A DNA stretch of 64,000 nucleotides from Microbulbifer thermotolerans (GTDB taxonomy: Bacteria > Pseudomonadota > Gammaproteobacteria > Pseudomonadales > Cellvibrionaceae): the NCBI RefSeq assembly GCF_900112305.1, contig NZ_FOKT01000001.1:310001-374000 (forward strand). The letters run 5' to 3'. Each line of letters begins with the position of its first letter. Position 1 is the first letter of the stretch. The notes beneath the pieces are model-generated. The model saw only the letters and a program-made list of their open reading frames with translations. It made no database searches and had not been told where the DNA came from. The position numbers and the translations under genes are program-made. Positions 16,039-28,723 of this stretch are shown here, piece after piece.

Positions 16039-16413
16039 GTGAACAAAAACAGACCTGTCAATCTAGACATTTCCACTATCAAGCTTCCCGCTGCCGCTCT
16101 GGTTTCCATTCTGCATCGTATCTCCGGCGTGGTCCTCTTCGCCGTGGTTGCACTGTTATTGTGCATGCTCGATGCCAGTCTGGAATCCGAACAGGGCTTT
16201 GCCGATGTGGCGGCGGCCTTCGACAGTATTCCCGCCAAGCTCATTTTGTGGGCGGCACTGGCGGCACTTATCTACCACTTGGTGGCCGGTGTTCGCCACC
16301 TGCTGATGGATCTGGGGATCGGTGAGACCCTGGAAGGTGGGCGGCGCGGCGCTGTGATGGTGCTGGTCGTCGCTGTAGTTCTGATTTTGCTGGCGGGGGT
16401 ATGGATATGGTAA
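16039..16413 (+). CDS. sdhC: Succinate dehydrogenase cytochrome b556 subunit
   Basis: Membrane anchor of complex II, 124 residues from GTG 16039 (MNKNRPVNLDIST). It has three hydrophobic segments (about residues 25-45, 65-85 and 100-122). The family signature RPVNLDISTIKLP...SILHRISGV has the Ser and Arg that line the quinone site, and the haem ligand His is in IYHLVAGVRHLLMDLG. It starts the sdhCDAB operon and overlaps sdhD. Together with SdhD it anchors SdhAB and binds haem b and ubiquinone. Confidence 0.94.
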   Translation: MNKNRPVNLDISTIKLPAAALVSILHRISGVVLFAVVALLLCMLDASLESEQGFADVAAAFDSIPAKLILWAALAALIYHLVAGVRHLLMDLGIGETLEGGRRGAVMVLVVAVVLILLAGVWIW

Positions 16414-16775
16414 CCACAATCACCAGTTTTGGCCGCAGCGGCACTTTTGATTGGTTGTATCAGCGTGTTAGCGCGGTTGTGCTTGCGACATACACGCTCT
16501 TTATAGTCGGATTCATTTTTCTGAGTGATGACTTCAGTTACCAGACCTGGTCTGCCCTGTTTGAGCAGCGTTGGATGCGCGTGTTTACTCTGGTGGCCTT
16601 GCTCGCCACAGTGGTTCACGCCTGGATTGGCCTCTGGTCGGTGGTGACCGACTACATCACCAACCGCATGATGGGTCCCAAGGCCACGGCAATCCGAGTT
16701 GTGGTAGAGGTGCTGCTGGCTGCGGTTGCCGTGTTTTACACGGTTTGGGGCATTGAAATTCTGTGGGGTGTGTAA
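16407..16775 (+). CDS. sdhD: Succinate dehydrogenase membrane anchor subunit
   Basis: Second membrane anchor of complex II, about 122 residues. ATG 16407 (MVTTITSFGRSGTFDWLYQRVSAVV) is preferred over ATG 16401 because GGGGG lies at a proper distance and homologues start with MVT. It has three hydrophobic helices. RVSAVVLATYTLF carries the conserved Arg-Val-Ser, and VVHAWIGLWSVVTDYI holds the likely haem His and the Asp-Tyr pair near the quinone pocket. It overlaps the end of sdhC by seven bases and is followed three bases later by sdhA, so the subunits are translated together. Confidence 0.94.
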   Translation: MVTTITSFGRSGTFDWLYQRVSAVVLATYTLFIVGFIFLSDDFSYQTWSALFEQRWMRVFTLVALLATVVHAWIGLWSVVTDYITNRMMGPKATAIRVVVEVLLAAVAVFYTVWGIEILWGV

Positions 16776-16778
16776 CTG

Positions 16779-18551
16779 ATGGCGAACATGCGAACTATTT
16801 CTTTTGATGGGATTGTGATTGGTGGCGGTGGCGCCGGCATGCGCGCTGCGCTGCAAATGGCACAGTCCGGCTTCAAGACTGCGGTGATCACTAAAGTGTT
16901 CCCGACCCGCTCGCACACTGTGTCCGCCCAGGGGGGGATCACCTGTGCTATCGCCAGCGCGGATCCGCAGGATGACTGGCGCTGGCATATGTACGACACA
17001 GTAAAAGGCTCCGATTATATCGGTGACCAGGATGCCATTGAGTATATGTGCTCCGTGGGGCCCGAGGCGGTGTTCGAGCTGGAGCACATGGGGCTGCCTT
17101 TCTCCCGTACCGAGGAAGGCCGCATCTATCAGCGCCCCTTCGGTGGCCAGTCCAAGGATTTCGGCCGCGGCGGTCAGGCTGCGCGTACCTGTGCTGCCGC
17201 TGACCGCACAGGCCATGCCCTGCTGCACACGCTGTATCAGAACAACGTCAAGCACAGCACTGTCTTTTTGAACGAATGGTTTGCCATCGATCTGGTGAAA
17301 AACCAGGACGGCGCCGTGGTGGGCGTGATCGCCATGCGTATCGAAGACGGTGAAGTCGTTTTCATCAAATCGAAGGCCACTGTATTTGCCACTGGCGGCG
17401 CCGGCCGTATTTACGCTTCCACCACCAATGCCCATATCAATACCGGTGACGGTGTGGGAATGGCGCTGCGCGCCGGTTTGCCGGTGCAGGATATCGAGAT
17501 GTGGCAATTCCACCCGACCGGCATCTACGGTGCTGGCGTGCTGGTGACCGAGGGTTGCCGGGGTGAGGGCGGCTATCTGATCAATAAGGACGGCGAGCGC
17601 TTTATGGAGCGCTATGCCCCCAACGCGAAGGACTTGGCCTCCCGCGATGTGGTGGCTCGCTCCATGATTCTGGAAATTCTGGATGGTCGCGGTGCCGGCC
17701 CCAATGGCGATCACGTATTCCTGAAGCTGGATCACCTCGGTGAAGAGGTACTGCACAGCCGCCTGCCGGGTATCTGTGAGCTGGCCAAGACCTTTGCTCA
17801 TGTGGACCCGGTAAAAGATCCGATCCCGGTAGTGCCCACCTGTCACTATATGATGGGCGGTATCCCCACCAATATTCACGGCCAGGCCCTGACCCAGGAT
17901 GCCGCCGGCAACGACCAAGTGGTAGACGGCTTCTACGCCTGCGGCGAAGTGGCCTGTGTATCCGTGCACGGTGCCAACCGCTTGGGCGGCAACTCGCTGC
18001 TGGACTTGGTGGTATTTGGCCGCGCTTCCGGCCTCTTTATTGAAAAAGCGCTCCGCGAAGGTGTCGAGCACCGCGAGGCCAGCGAATCCGACATCGAAGC
18101 GGCCATGGCGCGCCTGAATCGCCTGGAAAACAGCAATGATGGCGAGAAAGCATCGGTGCTGCGCGGAGAGCTGCAGAATGTGATGCAGAACCACTTCGGT
18201 GTATTCCGTCGCGGCGATTATATGGCCGAAGGGGTGAAGAAGCTGGAAGCGCTGCGCGAGCGTATTGCCAATGTGCGCCTGGACGACAAAAGTCGCGCCT
18301 TCAATACCGCCCGTGTCGAGGCACTGGAACTGCAGAACCTGCTGGAAGTGGCCGAGGCCACCGCGATCGCCGCAGAGGCCCGTACCGAGAGCCGCGGCGC
18401 CCATGCCCGCGAAGACTTCCAGGAGCGCGACGACGAAAACTGGCTGTGCCACTCCATGTTCTTCCCGGCGGAAAAACGTGTCGGCAAGCGCGCGGTCAAC
18501 TTCGCGCCCAGCACCGTGGAAGCCTTCGAGCCCAAGGCTCGGACCTACTAA
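16779..18551 (+). CDS. sdhA: Succinate dehydrogenase flavoprotein subunit
   Basis: Oxidises succinate to fumarate with covalently bound FAD; 590 residues, the usual length. The N-terminal FAD motif is [32 protein letters not shown] contains the His that carries the FAD. The substrate and catalytic region includes [10 protein letters not shown] and the C-terminal [22 protein letters not shown]. The ATG at 16779 follows the sdhD stop by three bases. It is soluble and faces the cytoplasm, bound to SdhB. Nothing odd was seen. Confidence 0.97.
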   Translation: MANMRTISFDGIVIGGGGAGMRAALQMAQSGFKTAVITKVFPTRSHTVSAQGGITCAIASADPQDDWRWHMYDTVKGSDYIGDQDAIEYMCSVGPEAVFELEHMGLPFSRTEEGRIYQRPFGGQSKDFGRGGQAARTCAAADRTGHALLHTLYQNNVKHSTVFLNEWFAIDLVKNQDGAVVGVIAMRIEDGEVVFIKSKATVFATGGAGRIYASTTNAHINTGDGVGMALRAGLPVQDIEMWQFHPTGIYGAGVLVTEGCRGEGGYLINKDGERFMERYAPNAKDLASRDVVARSMILEILDGRGAGPNGDHVFLKLDHLGEEVLHSRLPGICELAKTFAHVDPVKDPIPVVPTCHYMMGGIPTNIHGQALTQDAAGNDQVVDGFYACGEVACVSVHGANRLGGNSLLDLVVFGRASGLFIEKALREGVEHREASESDIEAAMARLNRLENSNDGEKASVLRGELQNVMQNHFGVFRRGDYMAEGVKKLEALRERIANVRLDDKSRAFNTARVEALELQNLLEVAEATAIAAEARTESRGAHAREDFQERDDENWLCHSMFFPAEKRVGKRAVNFAPSTVEAFEPKARTY

Positions 18552-18641
18552 CCCTGCAGGTGGCCGGCGGCTAACGGGGCTGAAGAAGCCCGGATTGATT
18601 GCGGCCGGCGGTCACCCTTATAGAGATACTGGATACGGAAT

Positions 18642-19346
18642 ATGTTGAAAGTAAGCATTTACCGTTACAACCCGGAGACTGACAAAGCTCCTTACATGCA
18701 GGACTACGAGCTGGATACCCAGGGCAAAGACCTGATGGTGCTGGACGTGCTGGAACTGCTGAAAGCCGGGGACCCGACCCTGTCTTTCCGCCGCTCCTGC
18801 CGCGAAGGGGTATGTGGTTCCGACGGTATGAATATCTCCGGTCGAAACGGCCTGGCCTGCACTACCCCCCTCTCGGTGGCGGCGCCCAAAGGTAAACTGG
18901 TTTTGCGTCCTCTGCCTGGACTGCCGGTGATCCGCGATCTGGTTGTGGATATGGAGCAGTTCTACGAGCAGTACAGAAAGATCGAACCCTACCTCCAGAA
19001 CGATACTCCGGCACCGGCGATTGAGCGCCTGCAGAGCCCGGAAGAGCGCGAGAAACTCGACGGTCTCTACGAGTGTATTCTGTGCGCCTGCTGTTCCACC
19101 GCCTGTCCGTCTTTCTGGTGGAATCCGGACAAATTCATCGGGCCGGCCGGTTTGCTGCAGGCTTACCGTTTCCTGGCGGACAGTCGTGATACTGCTACTG
19201 ACGAGCGCCTGTCCAAGCTGGATGATCCCTTCAGCGTATTCCGCTGTCACGGTATTCAGAATTGTGTGAATGTGTGTCCCAAGGGGCTGAACCCTACCCG
19301 CGCTATAGGTCATATCCGCAATATGTTGCTGACCCGCGCGGTATAG
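18642..19346 (+). CDS. sdhB: Succinate dehydrogenase iron-sulfur subunit
   Basis: Carries electrons from SdhA flavin to the quinone. 234 residues with the three expected Cys clusters: the plant-type ferredoxin [2Fe-2S] motif SCREGVCGSDGMNISGRNGLAC (about residues 54-75), the [4Fe-4S] motif CILCACCSTACPS (about 146-158), and CHGIQNCVNVCPKGLNP (about 203-219) for the [3Fe-4S] and remaining ligands. The gap from sdhA is 90 bases and contains a small GGGCT/AGCCC stem and two copies of GGCCGGCGG. No terminator, so it is the same operon. Confidence 0.96.
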   Translation: MLKVSIYRYNPETDKAPYMQDYELDTQGKDLMVLDVLELLKAGDPTLSFRRSCREGVCGSDGMNISGRNGLACTTPLSVAAPKGKLVLRPLPGLPVIRDLVVDMEQFYEQYRKIEPYLQNDTPAPAIERLQSPEEREKLDGLYECILCACCSTACPSFWWNPDKFIGPAGLLQAYRFLADSRDTATDERLSKLDDPFSVFRCHGIQNCVNVCPKGLNPTRAIGHIRNMLLTRAV

Positions 19347-19655
19347 ACGTTAAGGGTTCACGCCTGGTTGCCCACAACAGCCGGGTTCGGCGCTAATGGA
19401 GCGCCTTTTCAATTAGAAAACTGGCCAACGAGCCAGTCGAAAAGGGGGCTGGTGTCAGAGGGAATCTCCGCAGTTACCGTCCGCGGTGCTGCCTGGAGAA
19501 GCCTTCTGGCCCCGCCCCCGTGGTCCATGGCGGGGTGCCAAATCGTGCGTACAGCGGTATTGGTGATACGCGTGTTTTGGCCCTGTTTAGTGAGTGAAAG
19601 GAAAGCGCAGTGGTAAAGCCCGGCAGGGCTCACTGCAATCGAGGTAGGCATCAAC
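19347..19655 (+). other. Gap between sdhB and sucA
   Basis: 309 bases with no convincing gene. I found no strong terminator, so sdh transcripts may read into suc. A separate suc promoter is possible but I could not place it with confidence. Confidence 0.4.
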
Positions 19656-22484
19656 ATGCACGAAAGTACCATGGAGCAGCTGTGGCGTAGCTCCCATATC
19701 TCCGGAGGCAATGCCGCCTATGTGGAGGAACTGTACGAGACCTATCTGCACGACCCCAACGGCGTGCCGGAGGAATGGCGCAGTTACTTCGACAGCCTCC
19801 CCCGGGTAAACGGTGTCGGCGACGTCTCTCACGCTGCGGTGCGCCGCCATTTTGAACTGCTCGCCAAACACCGCACCCGCCCGCTGGCCGCTCCCGGTGC
19901 CGGCGCCATCAACATCGAACACGAACGCAAGCAGGTCAAGGTCCTGCAGTTGATCAGCTCTTACCGTCACCGCGGTCATAAAAAAGCTACCCTGGACCCC
20001 CTGGGGCTGATGGCGCGCGAGCAGGTACCGGATCTGCAGCTTAATTATCACGGCCTCACTGAAGGGGATTACGACACCACCTTCCAGACCGGGGATCTCT
20101 TTTTCGGCAAGGGAGAGGCCACGCTGCGGGAGATTGTTGAAGGCCTGGAACGCACCTACTGCGGCAATCTGGGTGCGGAAATTATGCACCTGTCCAATCT
20201 GGAAGAGCAGCAGTGGTTCCAGCAGCGCCTTGAGCGCAGTCAGTCCACACCCAACTTTGGCGCCGATATCCGGGTTGAGATACTGCAGCGCCTGTCCGCG
20301 GCCGAGGGCCTGGAACGCCACCTGGATTCCAAGTACCCGGGTACCAAGCGCTTTGGTGTCGAAGGTGGTGAAAGCCTGATCCCGATGATGGACGCACTGA
20401 TCCGCCGTTCGGGCACCTACGGTGTTAAGGAAATTGTGATCGGTATGGCCCACCGCGGCCGCTTGAATACCCTGGTCAATATTCTGGGTAAGAACCCCGC
20501 GGATCTGTTCGAGGAGTTCGAGGGCAAGAAGACCCTGGACACTTCCGGTGATGTTAAGTACCACCAGGGCTTTTCTTCCAATGTCATGACTCCGGGCGGC
20601 GAGGTACACCTGGCTCTGGCTTTCAACCCCTCGCATCTGGAAATCTGTGCGCCGGTGGTAGAGGGTTCGGTACGCGCCCGACAAGACCGACGCGGCGACC
20701 AGACCGGCGAGAAAGTACTGCCGATCAACATCCACGGCGATGCCGCCTTCGCTGGCCAGGGTGTGGTGCAGGAAACTCTGCAGATGTCCCAGACCCGTGG
20801 CTTCTACACCGGCGGTACCGTGCACATCGTGCTCAACAACCAGGTGGGCTTCACCACCAGCAAGCGCGAAGACGCCCGCTCCACCGAATACTGCACCGAT
20901 GTGGCCAAGATGATCGACGCCCCGGTGCTGCACGTGAATGGCGACGATCCGGAAATGGTCGTGCTTGCCGCTCTGCTGGCGGTGGACTACCGCTATGAAT
21001 TCAAGAAAGACATTGTCATCGACCTGGTGTGTTACCGCCGCCGCGGTCACAACGAGACCGATGATCCGTCAGGCACTCAGCCGCTGATGTACCAGGCGAT
21101 CCGCAAGCACAAGACCACCCGTACCCTGTACGCGGAGAAACTGGTCAACGAAGGTGTGCTGGATAAAGCCGCCGCGGATAAGCTGGCCAGCGACTACCGC
21201 GACAAACTGGATCGCGGTGAGGATGTGGCCACAGGACTGGTGAAACAGCCCGACAGCTCCATGTTTGTGGACTGGACGCCCTACCTCAACCACGACTGGC
21301 TGACCCCGGCTGATACCAGCTTTGCACTGCCGAAACTTAAGGACGTGGCCAGCCGCATGACCACGATTCCGGACGGCATAGTATTGCAGCGGCAAGTGTC
21401 CAAAATTTATGAGGACCGCCGCAAGATGGCTGCCGGCGCCATGCCGCTGAACTGGGGTATGGCCGAAACCCTGGCTTACGGCACGCTGCTGGAACAGGGC
21501 TATATGGTGCGCCTGACCGGTGAGGACGTGGGCCGCGGTACCTTCTCGCACCGTCACGCGGTGATACACAGCCAGAAAGACGGCCAGTCTTACGTTCCGC
21601 TGCAGCACATGTACGATGGCCAGCCGCCTTTCTATATATACGACTCCCTGTTGTCGGAAGAGGCTGTGCTGGCATTTGAGTACGGCTACGCAACCACTAC
21701 ACCCAAGTCTCTGGTTATCTGGGAGGCCCAGTTCGGCGACTTTGCCAACGGTGCCCAGGTGGTGATTGACCAGTTCATCACTTCCGGTGAACACAAGTGG
21801 GGCCGTATGTGTGGGCTGGTAATGATGCTGCCGCACGGTTACGAAGGACAGGGGCCGGAGCACTCCTCCGCGCGCCTGGAGCGGTATATGCAACTGTGCG
21901 CCGAGCACAATATCCAAGTGTGCAACCCCACCACGCCGGCACAGATTTTCCACTTGTTGCGCCGCCAGGCGATACGCCCGATGCGCCGCCCGTTGGTAAT
22001 CATGAGTCCCAAGTGGATTCTGCGTCACAAGCTGGCCACTTCGAGCCTGGACGAGCTCGCCGAAGGCAGGTTCCAAAATGTCATCCAGGACGAGGGCGTG
22101 GATCCGGCCAAGGTCAAGCGTCTGATCTTGTGCTCCGGCAAGGTTTACTACCACCTGCTGGAAGCCCGCATGGAGCGCGAACAGGACGATGTGGCTTTTG
22201 TGCGTCTCGAACAGCTGTATCCCTTCCCCGATGAAGAGTTTGTTGCAGCGGTGTCCGCGTTCAAGAACATCGAAAGCGTGGCCTGGTGTCAGGAAGAGCC
22301 GATGAACCAGGGAGCCTGGTATCACAGTCAGCACCATCTGCGCCGTCTGCTGGCGGAAACGCATCCCGGACTGGAATTGCAGTATGTGGGCCGCGAACCC
22401 TCCGCCGCACCGGCGGCCGGTTATATGTCCACGCACCTGGAAGAGCAGAACAAATTTATTAACGAGGCGCTGACCGTTAAATAA
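19656..22484 (+). CDS. sucA: 2-oxoglutarate dehydrogenase E1 component
   Basis: Thiamin-diphosphate-dependent decarboxylase of the 2-oxoglutarate dehydrogenase complex, 942 residues. The N-terminal SYRHRGHKKATLDPL segment, the GMAHRGRLNTLVNILGKNP motif, the ThDP-binding region around NIHGDAAFAGQGVV (about residues 360-373), and SRHEAD-type downstream sequence such as GEDVGRGTFSHRHAV (about 622-636) mark the family. ATG 19656 begins MHESTMEQLWRSSHISGGNAAYVEELYE, like other E1o N-termini that bind E2. A perfect hairpin follows six bases after the stop. It works with SucB and Lpd encoded directly downstream. Confidence 0.97.
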   Translation: MHESTMEQLWRSSHISGGNAAYVEELYETYLHDPNGVPEEWRSYFDSLPRVNGVGDVSHAAVRRHFELLAKHRTRPLAAPGAGAINIEHERKQVKVLQLISSYRHRGHKKATLDPLGLMAREQVPDLQLNYHGLTEGDYDTTFQTGDLFFGKGEATLREIVEGLERTYCGNLGAEIMHLSNLEEQQWFQQRLERSQSTPNFGADIRVEILQRLSAAEGLERHLDSKYPGTKRFGVEGGESLIPMMDALIRRSGTYGVKEIVIGMAHRGRLNTLVNILGKNPADLFEEFEGKKTLDTSGDVKYHQGFSSNVMTPGGEVHLALAFNPSHLEICAPVVEGSVRARQDRRGDQTGEKVLPINIHGDAAFAGQGVVQETLQMSQTRGFYTGGTVHIVLNNQVGFTTSKREDARSTEYCTDVAKMIDAPVLHVNGDDPEMVVLAALLAVDYRYEFKKDIVIDLVCYRRRGHNETDDPSGTQPLMYQAIRKHKTTRTLYAEKLVNEGVLDKAAADKLASDYRDKLDRGEDVATGLVKQPDSSMFVDWTPYLNHDWLTPADTSFALPKLKDVASRMTTIPDGIVLQRQVSKIYEDRRKMAAGAMPLNWGMAETLAYGTLLEQGYMVRLTGEDVGRGTFSHRHAVIHSQKDGQSYVPLQHMYDGQPPFYIYDSLLSEEAVLAFEYGYATTTPKSLVIWEAQFGDFANGAQVVIDQFITSGEHKWGRMCGLVMMLPHGYEGQGPEHSSARLERYMQLCAEHNIQVCNPTTPAQIFHLLRRQAIRPMRRPLVIMSPKWILRHKLATSSLDELAEGRFQNVIQDEGVDPAKVKRLILCSGKVYYHLLEARMEREQDDVAFVRLEQLYPFPDEEFVAAVSAFKNIESVAWCQEEPMNQGAWYHSQHHLRRLLAETHPGLELQYVGREPSAAPAAGYMSTHLEEQNKFINEALTVK

Positions 22485-22489
22485 AGCGC

Positions 22490-22511
22490 AGCCGGAGCCT
22501 GTGCTCCGGCT
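22490..22511 (+). other. Intercistronic hairpin sucA-sucB
   Basis: AGCCGGAGC (22490-22498), CTGT loop, GCTCCGGCT (22503-22511): a perfect nine-pair stem six bases after the sucA stop, with no following T-run. It therefore looks like an mRNA stability or processing element rather than a terminator. Confidence 0.6.
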
Positions 22512-22611
22512 ATGCAAGCGGGTCCCGGGTCCAAATCCGGAACGATAGCCTCAAGTCACCTGCAGGGCAGGTCAACAATTTACGCAGAGAACAATCTCAG
22601 GAAACAGGAAA

Positions 22612-23814
22612 ATGACGATCGAGATTAAAGCGCCAACTTTCCCGGAATCCGTTCAGGACGGCACTGTTGCCACCTGGCACAAGCAGCCCGGCGAAGCCGT
22701 AGCCCGCGATGAGCTGATCGTGGATATTGAAACCGACAAAGTCGTGCTGGAAGTTGTCGCTCCGGCTGACGGCGCCATTAGCGAGATCATTAAGGGCGAG
22801 GGTGAAACTGTCCTGTCCAACGAAGTCATCGCCAAATTTGAAGAGGGCGCTGGTGAGGCCCCCGCTCCGGCGGAAGGCAAAGCTGAAGAAGTGAAGGCGG
22901 AAGAAAAGCCTGCAGGCAAAGAAGCTGGTGAGAAGATCGCCATGCCCTCTGCCAAAAAGATGGCGGCGGAAAAAGGCGTGGACCTGGCCGGTGTAGAAGG
23001 TTCCGGTAAGGGCGGACGCGTATTGAAGGAAGATGTGATGAAGGCGGGGGCGGCTCCCGCCGCCGCAGCCGCGCCTGCTGCTGCCGCAGAGGTATCTGTG
23101 GCGCCGGGCGAGCGCGTCGAGAAGCGGGTGCCCATGACCCGTATGCGCAAGCGCATTGCCGAGCGTTTGCTGGATGCCACTCAGACTACCGCCATGCTCA
23201 CCACCTTCAACGAGGTGAACATGAAGCCGGTTATGGATCTGCGTAAAAACTATAAAGAGCTCTTTGAGAAGGTGCACAACGGCACCCGTCTCGGCTTTAT
23301 GGGCTTCTTTGTCAAGGCGGCGGTAGAAGCGCTGAAACGCTATCCGGCGGTGAACGCCTCGATCGACGGCGACGATATCGTCTACCACGGCTACCAGGAT
23401 ATCGGTGTGGCGGTTTCCTCACCCAAAGGGCTGGTGGTACCGATCTTGCGCAATGCGGAAAATATGGGTCTGGCCGATATGGAAAATGCCATCCGCGATA
23501 TGGGCGTGCGCGCCCGCGAAGGCAAGCTCTCCATTGAAGAAATGACCGGCGGCACCTTCACCATCACTAATGGCGGTGTCTTCGGCTCTCTGCTGTCCAC
23601 ACCCATCCTGAACCCGCCGCAGACTGCGATCCTGGGGATGCACAAAATCCAGGAACGCCCGATGGCGGTAAACGGCAAGGTGGAAATCCTGCCGATGATG
23701 TACCTGGCGCTGTCCTACGACCACCGCCTGATCGACGGCAAGGAAGCAGTTGGCTTCCTGGTGGCGATCAAGGAAATGATCGAGGATCCGGCCCGTATCC
23801 TGCTCGAAGTTTAA
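22612..23814 (+). CDS. sucB: Dihydrolipoyllysine-residue succinyltransferase (E2 of 2-oxoglutarate dehydrogenase)
   Basis: Core E2 enzyme of the complex, 400 residues. It has a single N-terminal lipoyl domain with the lipoylated Lys in [10 protein letters not shown] (about residues 40-49), an Ala/Pro/Glu-rich linker, and the peripheral-subunit-binding domain around [32 protein letters not shown]. After a second Ala-rich linker comes the catalytic acyltransferase with [15 protein letters not shown] and the active-site motif [15 protein letters not shown] near the C-terminus. It is in operon with sucA and lpd. Confidence 0.97.
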   Translation: MTIEIKAPTFPESVQDGTVATWHKQPGEAVARDELIVDIETDKVVLEVVAPADGAISEIIKGEGETVLSNEVIAKFEEGAGEAPAPAEGKAEEVKAEEKPAGKEAGEKIAMPSAKKMAAEKGVDLAGVEGSGKGGRVLKEDVMKAGAAPAAAAAPAAAAEVSVAPGERVEKRVPMTRMRKRIAERLLDATQTTAMLTTFNEVNMKPVMDLRKNYKELFEKVHNGTRLGFMGFFVKAAVEALKRYPAVNASIDGDDIVYHGYQDIGVAVSSPKGLVVPILRNAENMGLADMENAIRDMGVRAREGKLSIEEMTGGTFTITNGGVFGSLLSTPILNPPQTAILGMHKIQERPMAVNGKVEILPMMYLALSYDHRLIDGKEAVGFLVAIKEMIEDPARILLEV

Positions 23815-23843
23815 CGGGGCCTTTTCCGGCCCTGCCCCGGGAA

Positions 23844-23862
23844 CGCCGGGCCCAGCCCGGCG
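23844..23862 (+). other. Intercistronic hairpin sucB-lpd
   Basis: CGCCGGGC (23844-23851), CCA loop, GCCCGGCG (23855-23862): eight perfect G-C-rich pairs in the 106-base gap, without a T-run. The flanking sequence has further G-C pairs. Confidence 0.55.
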
Positions 23863-23872
23863 ATGCGGCTGA

Positions 23873-25363
<1,491 letters not shown>

Positions 25364-25388
25364 CTCCGCGGGGATTCGGCACTAATCT

Positions 25389-25418
25389 TCCCCCCTCTCT
25401 ACTCGGGGAGAGGGGTTG
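25389..25418. repeat. REP-like palindromic element in the lpd-sucC gap
   Basis: The segment CCCCTCTC... with ...GAGAGGGG followed by TTGGGAGGACGGGG resembles the widespread CCCTCTCC/GGAGAGGG type of extragenic palindrome found between genes in proteobacteria. Only one copy is in this window, so the assignment is by appearance. Confidence 0.4.
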
Positions 25419-25473
25419 GGAGGACGGGGAAATCCCCTGCCTCTAAATTTTCACAGACGAATTGGTATTGACT

Positions 25474-26637
25474 ATGAACTTGCATGAGTATCAGGGCAAA
25501 CAACTGTTTGCAGCATACGGATTGCCGGTTTCCAAAGGCATTGCAGCGGAAACCCCGGCAGAGGCGGCAGCGGCGGCGGATCAGATCGGCGGCGACAAGT
25601 GGGTGGTAAAAGCCCAAGTGCACGCCGGCGGTCGCGGTAAGGCTGGCGGCGTCAAGCTGGTGGATTCCAAGGCTGAAATTGAAGAATTTGCCAAAAAGTG
25701 GCTGGGTGAGCGCCTGGTTACCTATCAGACAGACGAGAACGGTCAGCCGGTTTCCCGCATCCTGGTCGAAAGCTGCACTGATATCGACAAAGAACTGTAT
25801 CTGGGTGCGGTTGTGGACCGCTCCAGCCGCCGCATCGTTTTCATGGCGTCCACTGAGGGCGGCGTTGAAATTGAGAAGGTAGCGGAAGAGACTCCGGAAA
25901 AAATCCTCAAAGCTACTGTTGACCCGCTGGTGGGCGCTCAGCCCTATCAGGCGCGTGAGCTGGCTTTCAAACTGGGTCTGGAAGGCGACCAGATCAAGCA
26001 GTTCACCAAGATCTTCCTCGGCCTTGCAAAGATGTTCCAGGAAAAAGACTTGGCACTGCTGGAAATTAACCCGCTGGTAATTACTACCGAAGGTAATCTG
26101 CACTGCCTGGACGCCAAGGTAGTAATCGACGGTAACGCCCTCTACCGCCACCCGGATCTGCGCGAAATGCACGATCCGTCCCAGGAAGACCCCCGCGAAG
26201 CGCACGCCGCCAAGTGGGATCTGAACTACGTGGCCCTGGATGGCAACATCGGTTGCATGGTGAACGGCGCCGGCCTGGCCATGGGAACCATGGATATTGT
26301 TAACCTGCACGGCGGCAAGCCGGCCAACTTCCTCGACGTTGGTGGTGGTGCTACTAAAGAGCGCGTGGTTGAAGCTTTCAAAATCATCCTGTCTGACGAT
26401 AACGTAAAGGCGGTTCTGATCAATATCTTCGGCGGCATCGTACGCTGCGACATGATCGCCGAAGGCGTGATCGGCGCGGTTAAAGAAGTGGGTGTGAAAG
26501 TTCCGGTCGTAGTGCGTCTGGAAGGTAACAACGCCGATCTGGGTGCCAAGGTACTCAGCGAGAGCGGACTGAATATTATCGCCGCCACCAGCCTGACCGA
26601 TGCGGCTCAGCAAGTGGTTAAAGCTGCGGAGGGCTGA
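25474..26637 (+). CDS. sucC: Succinyl-CoA synthetase beta subunit
   Basis: ATP-grasp subunit that, with SucD, converts succinyl-CoA to succinate with nucleoside triphosphate formation. 387 residues from ATG 25474 ([19 protein letters not shown]), the universal start of the family; an upstream in-frame TTG is unlikely. Characteristic segments are [17 protein letters not shown], the ATP-grasp metal site in LEINPLVIT, and [18 protein letters not shown] with FLDVGGGA. No clear Shine-Dalgarno site is seen ahead of the ATG. It is in operon with sucD, with a G-C hairpin between them. Confidence 0.96.
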   Translation: MNLHEYQGKQLFAAYGLPVSKGIAAETPAEAAAAADQIGGDKWVVKAQVHAGGRGKAGGVKLVDSKAEIEEFAKKWLGERLVTYQTDENGQPVSRILVESCTDIDKELYLGAVVDRSSRRIVFMASTEGGVEIEKVAEETPEKILKATVDPLVGAQPYQARELAFKLGLEGDQIKQFTKIFLGLAKMFQEKDLALLEINPLVITTEGNLHCLDAKVVIDGNALYRHPDLREMHDPSQEDPREAHAAKWDLNYVALDGNIGCMVNGAGLAMGTMDIVNLHGGKPANFLDVGGGATKERVVEAFKIILSDDNVKAVLINIFGGIVRCDMIAEGVIGAVKEVGVKVPVVVRLEGNNADLGAKVLSESGLNIIAATSLTDAAQQVVKAAEG

Positions 26638-26665
26638 GGCGAGGCACTGCTTCGCGCAGCCGAAT

Positions 26666-26687
26666 GCCCGCCCAAATAGGGGCGGGC
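26666..26687 (+). other. Intercistronic hairpin sucC-sucD
   Basis: GCCCGCCC (26666-26673) with GGGCGGGC (26680-26687) forms an eight-pair stem in the 110-base gap, again without a T-run. Confidence 0.55.
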
Positions 26688-26747
26688 CGCGATAGGGCTC
26701 CAGGGAGAGACATCTCCTCCCGGCCAGACAGAATTTGAGGACTCGAA

Positions 26748-27620
26748 ATGAGCGTTTTGATCAACAAAGACACCAAAGTCATCTGCCAGGGCTTCACCGG
26801 CTCTCAGGGCACTTTCCACTCCGAGCAGGCGATCGCCTACGGCACTCAGATGGTCGGCGGCGTGACTCCGGGCAAGGGTGGTCAAACCCACCTGGGCCTG
26901 CCGGTGTTCAATACCGTTAAAGAAGCGGTGGAAGCGACCGGTGCGGACGCGTCCGTAATCTATGTTCCGGCGCCTTTCTGCAAAGACTCCATCCTGGAAG
27001 CGGCCAATGCCGGTATTAAACTGATTGTCTGCATCACTGAAGGCATTCCGACGCTGGACATGCTGGACGTGAAAGTGAAATGCGATGAGCTGGGCGTGCG
27101 CCTGATCGGCCCCAACTGCCCGGGCGTGATTACCCCCGGCGAGTGCAAAATCGGTATTATGCCGGGCCACATCCACAAGCCGGGCAAAGTGGGCATCGTT
27201 TCCCGTTCCGGTACCCTGACTTACGAAGCGGTTAAGCAGACTACTGACTACGGTTTCGGCCAGTCCACTTGCGTCGGCATCGGCGGCGACCCGATTCCGG
27301 GCTCCAACTTTATCGACATTCTGGAAATGTTCCAGAATGACCCGCAGACTGAAGCCATTGTTATGATCGGTGAGATCGGTGGTACTGCGGAAGAAGAGGC
27401 TGCGGCCTACATCAAGGAAAATGTCACCAAGCCGGTGGTTTCCTATATCGCTGGTGTTACCGCACCTCCCGGAAAACGCATGGGCCACGCCGGTGCGATT
27501 ATCTCCGGCGGCAAGGGCACTGCGGACGAGAAGTTTGCCGCACTGGAAGACGCCGGTGTTAAAACCGTGCGCTCTCTGGCCGAGATCGGCAATGCACTGA
27601 AGGAAGTCACTGGCTGGTAA
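26748..27620 (+). CDS. sucD: Succinyl-CoA synthetase alpha subunit
   Basis: CoA-binding subunit that carries the phosphohistidine intermediate; 290 residues, the standard length. CoA-binding N-terminal Rossmann region: [17 protein letters not shown]. Then [20 protein letters not shown] and [11 protein letters not shown], and the active-site His in [14 protein letters not shown] near residue 246. ATG 26748 follows GAGGAC at a short distance. It ends the suc operon 40 bases before a strong terminator. Confidence 0.97.
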   Translation: MSVLINKDTKVICQGFTGSQGTFHSEQAIAYGTQMVGGVTPGKGGQTHLGLPVFNTVKEAVEATGADASVIYVPAPFCKDSILEAANAGIKLIVCITEGIPTLDMLDVKVKCDELGVRLIGPNCPGVITPGECKIGIMPGHIHKPGKVGIVSRSGTLTYEAVKQTTDYGFGQSTCVGIGGDPIPGSNFIDILEMFQNDPQTEAIVMIGEIGGTAEEEAAAYIKENVTKPVVSYIAGVTAPPGKRMGHAGAIISGGKGTADEKFAALEDAGVKTVRSLAEIGNALKEVTGW

Positions 27621-27660
27621 GCCGGGTTTACGGCCGGGCAAACCGGCCGCAGACTCCTGT

Positions 27661-27692
27661 AAAAAAGCCGTCTCGAAAGAGACGGCTTTTTT
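27661..27692 (+). terminator. Terminator of the sdh-suc operon
   Basis: AAAAAAGCCGTCTC (27661-27674), GAAA tetraloop, GAGACGGCTTTTTT (27679-27692): fourteen perfect pairs with a T-run. It separates the TCA block from the arsenosugar-like module. Confidence 0.95.
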
Positions 27693-27746
27693 ACTTTCCC
27701 GATCGCCATTCCTATACTCCGCTGAAATTACTAATGAGGCGAGGAC

Positions 27747-28637
<891 letters not shown>

Positions 28638-28723
28638 CTTTCTCCAGGTGATGGAAGCGGGTGTGTGCAGGTGGATACATTGCGCTTCCACCCTATGCAG
28701 TAAACCAGGAAGCTTAAAGCCAT

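Noticed and set aside
16272..18452. 726-codon open frame antisense to sdhA
   Set aside because: The opposite strand encodes an unmistakable SdhA; the antisense product is Gly/His/Ala-rich without a recognisable domain.
19587..21050. 487-codon open frame antisense to sucA
   Set aside because: A shadow of the sucA coding strand with no family motifs; similar antisense frames occur under sucB, lpd, sucC and sucD in this GC-rich DNA.
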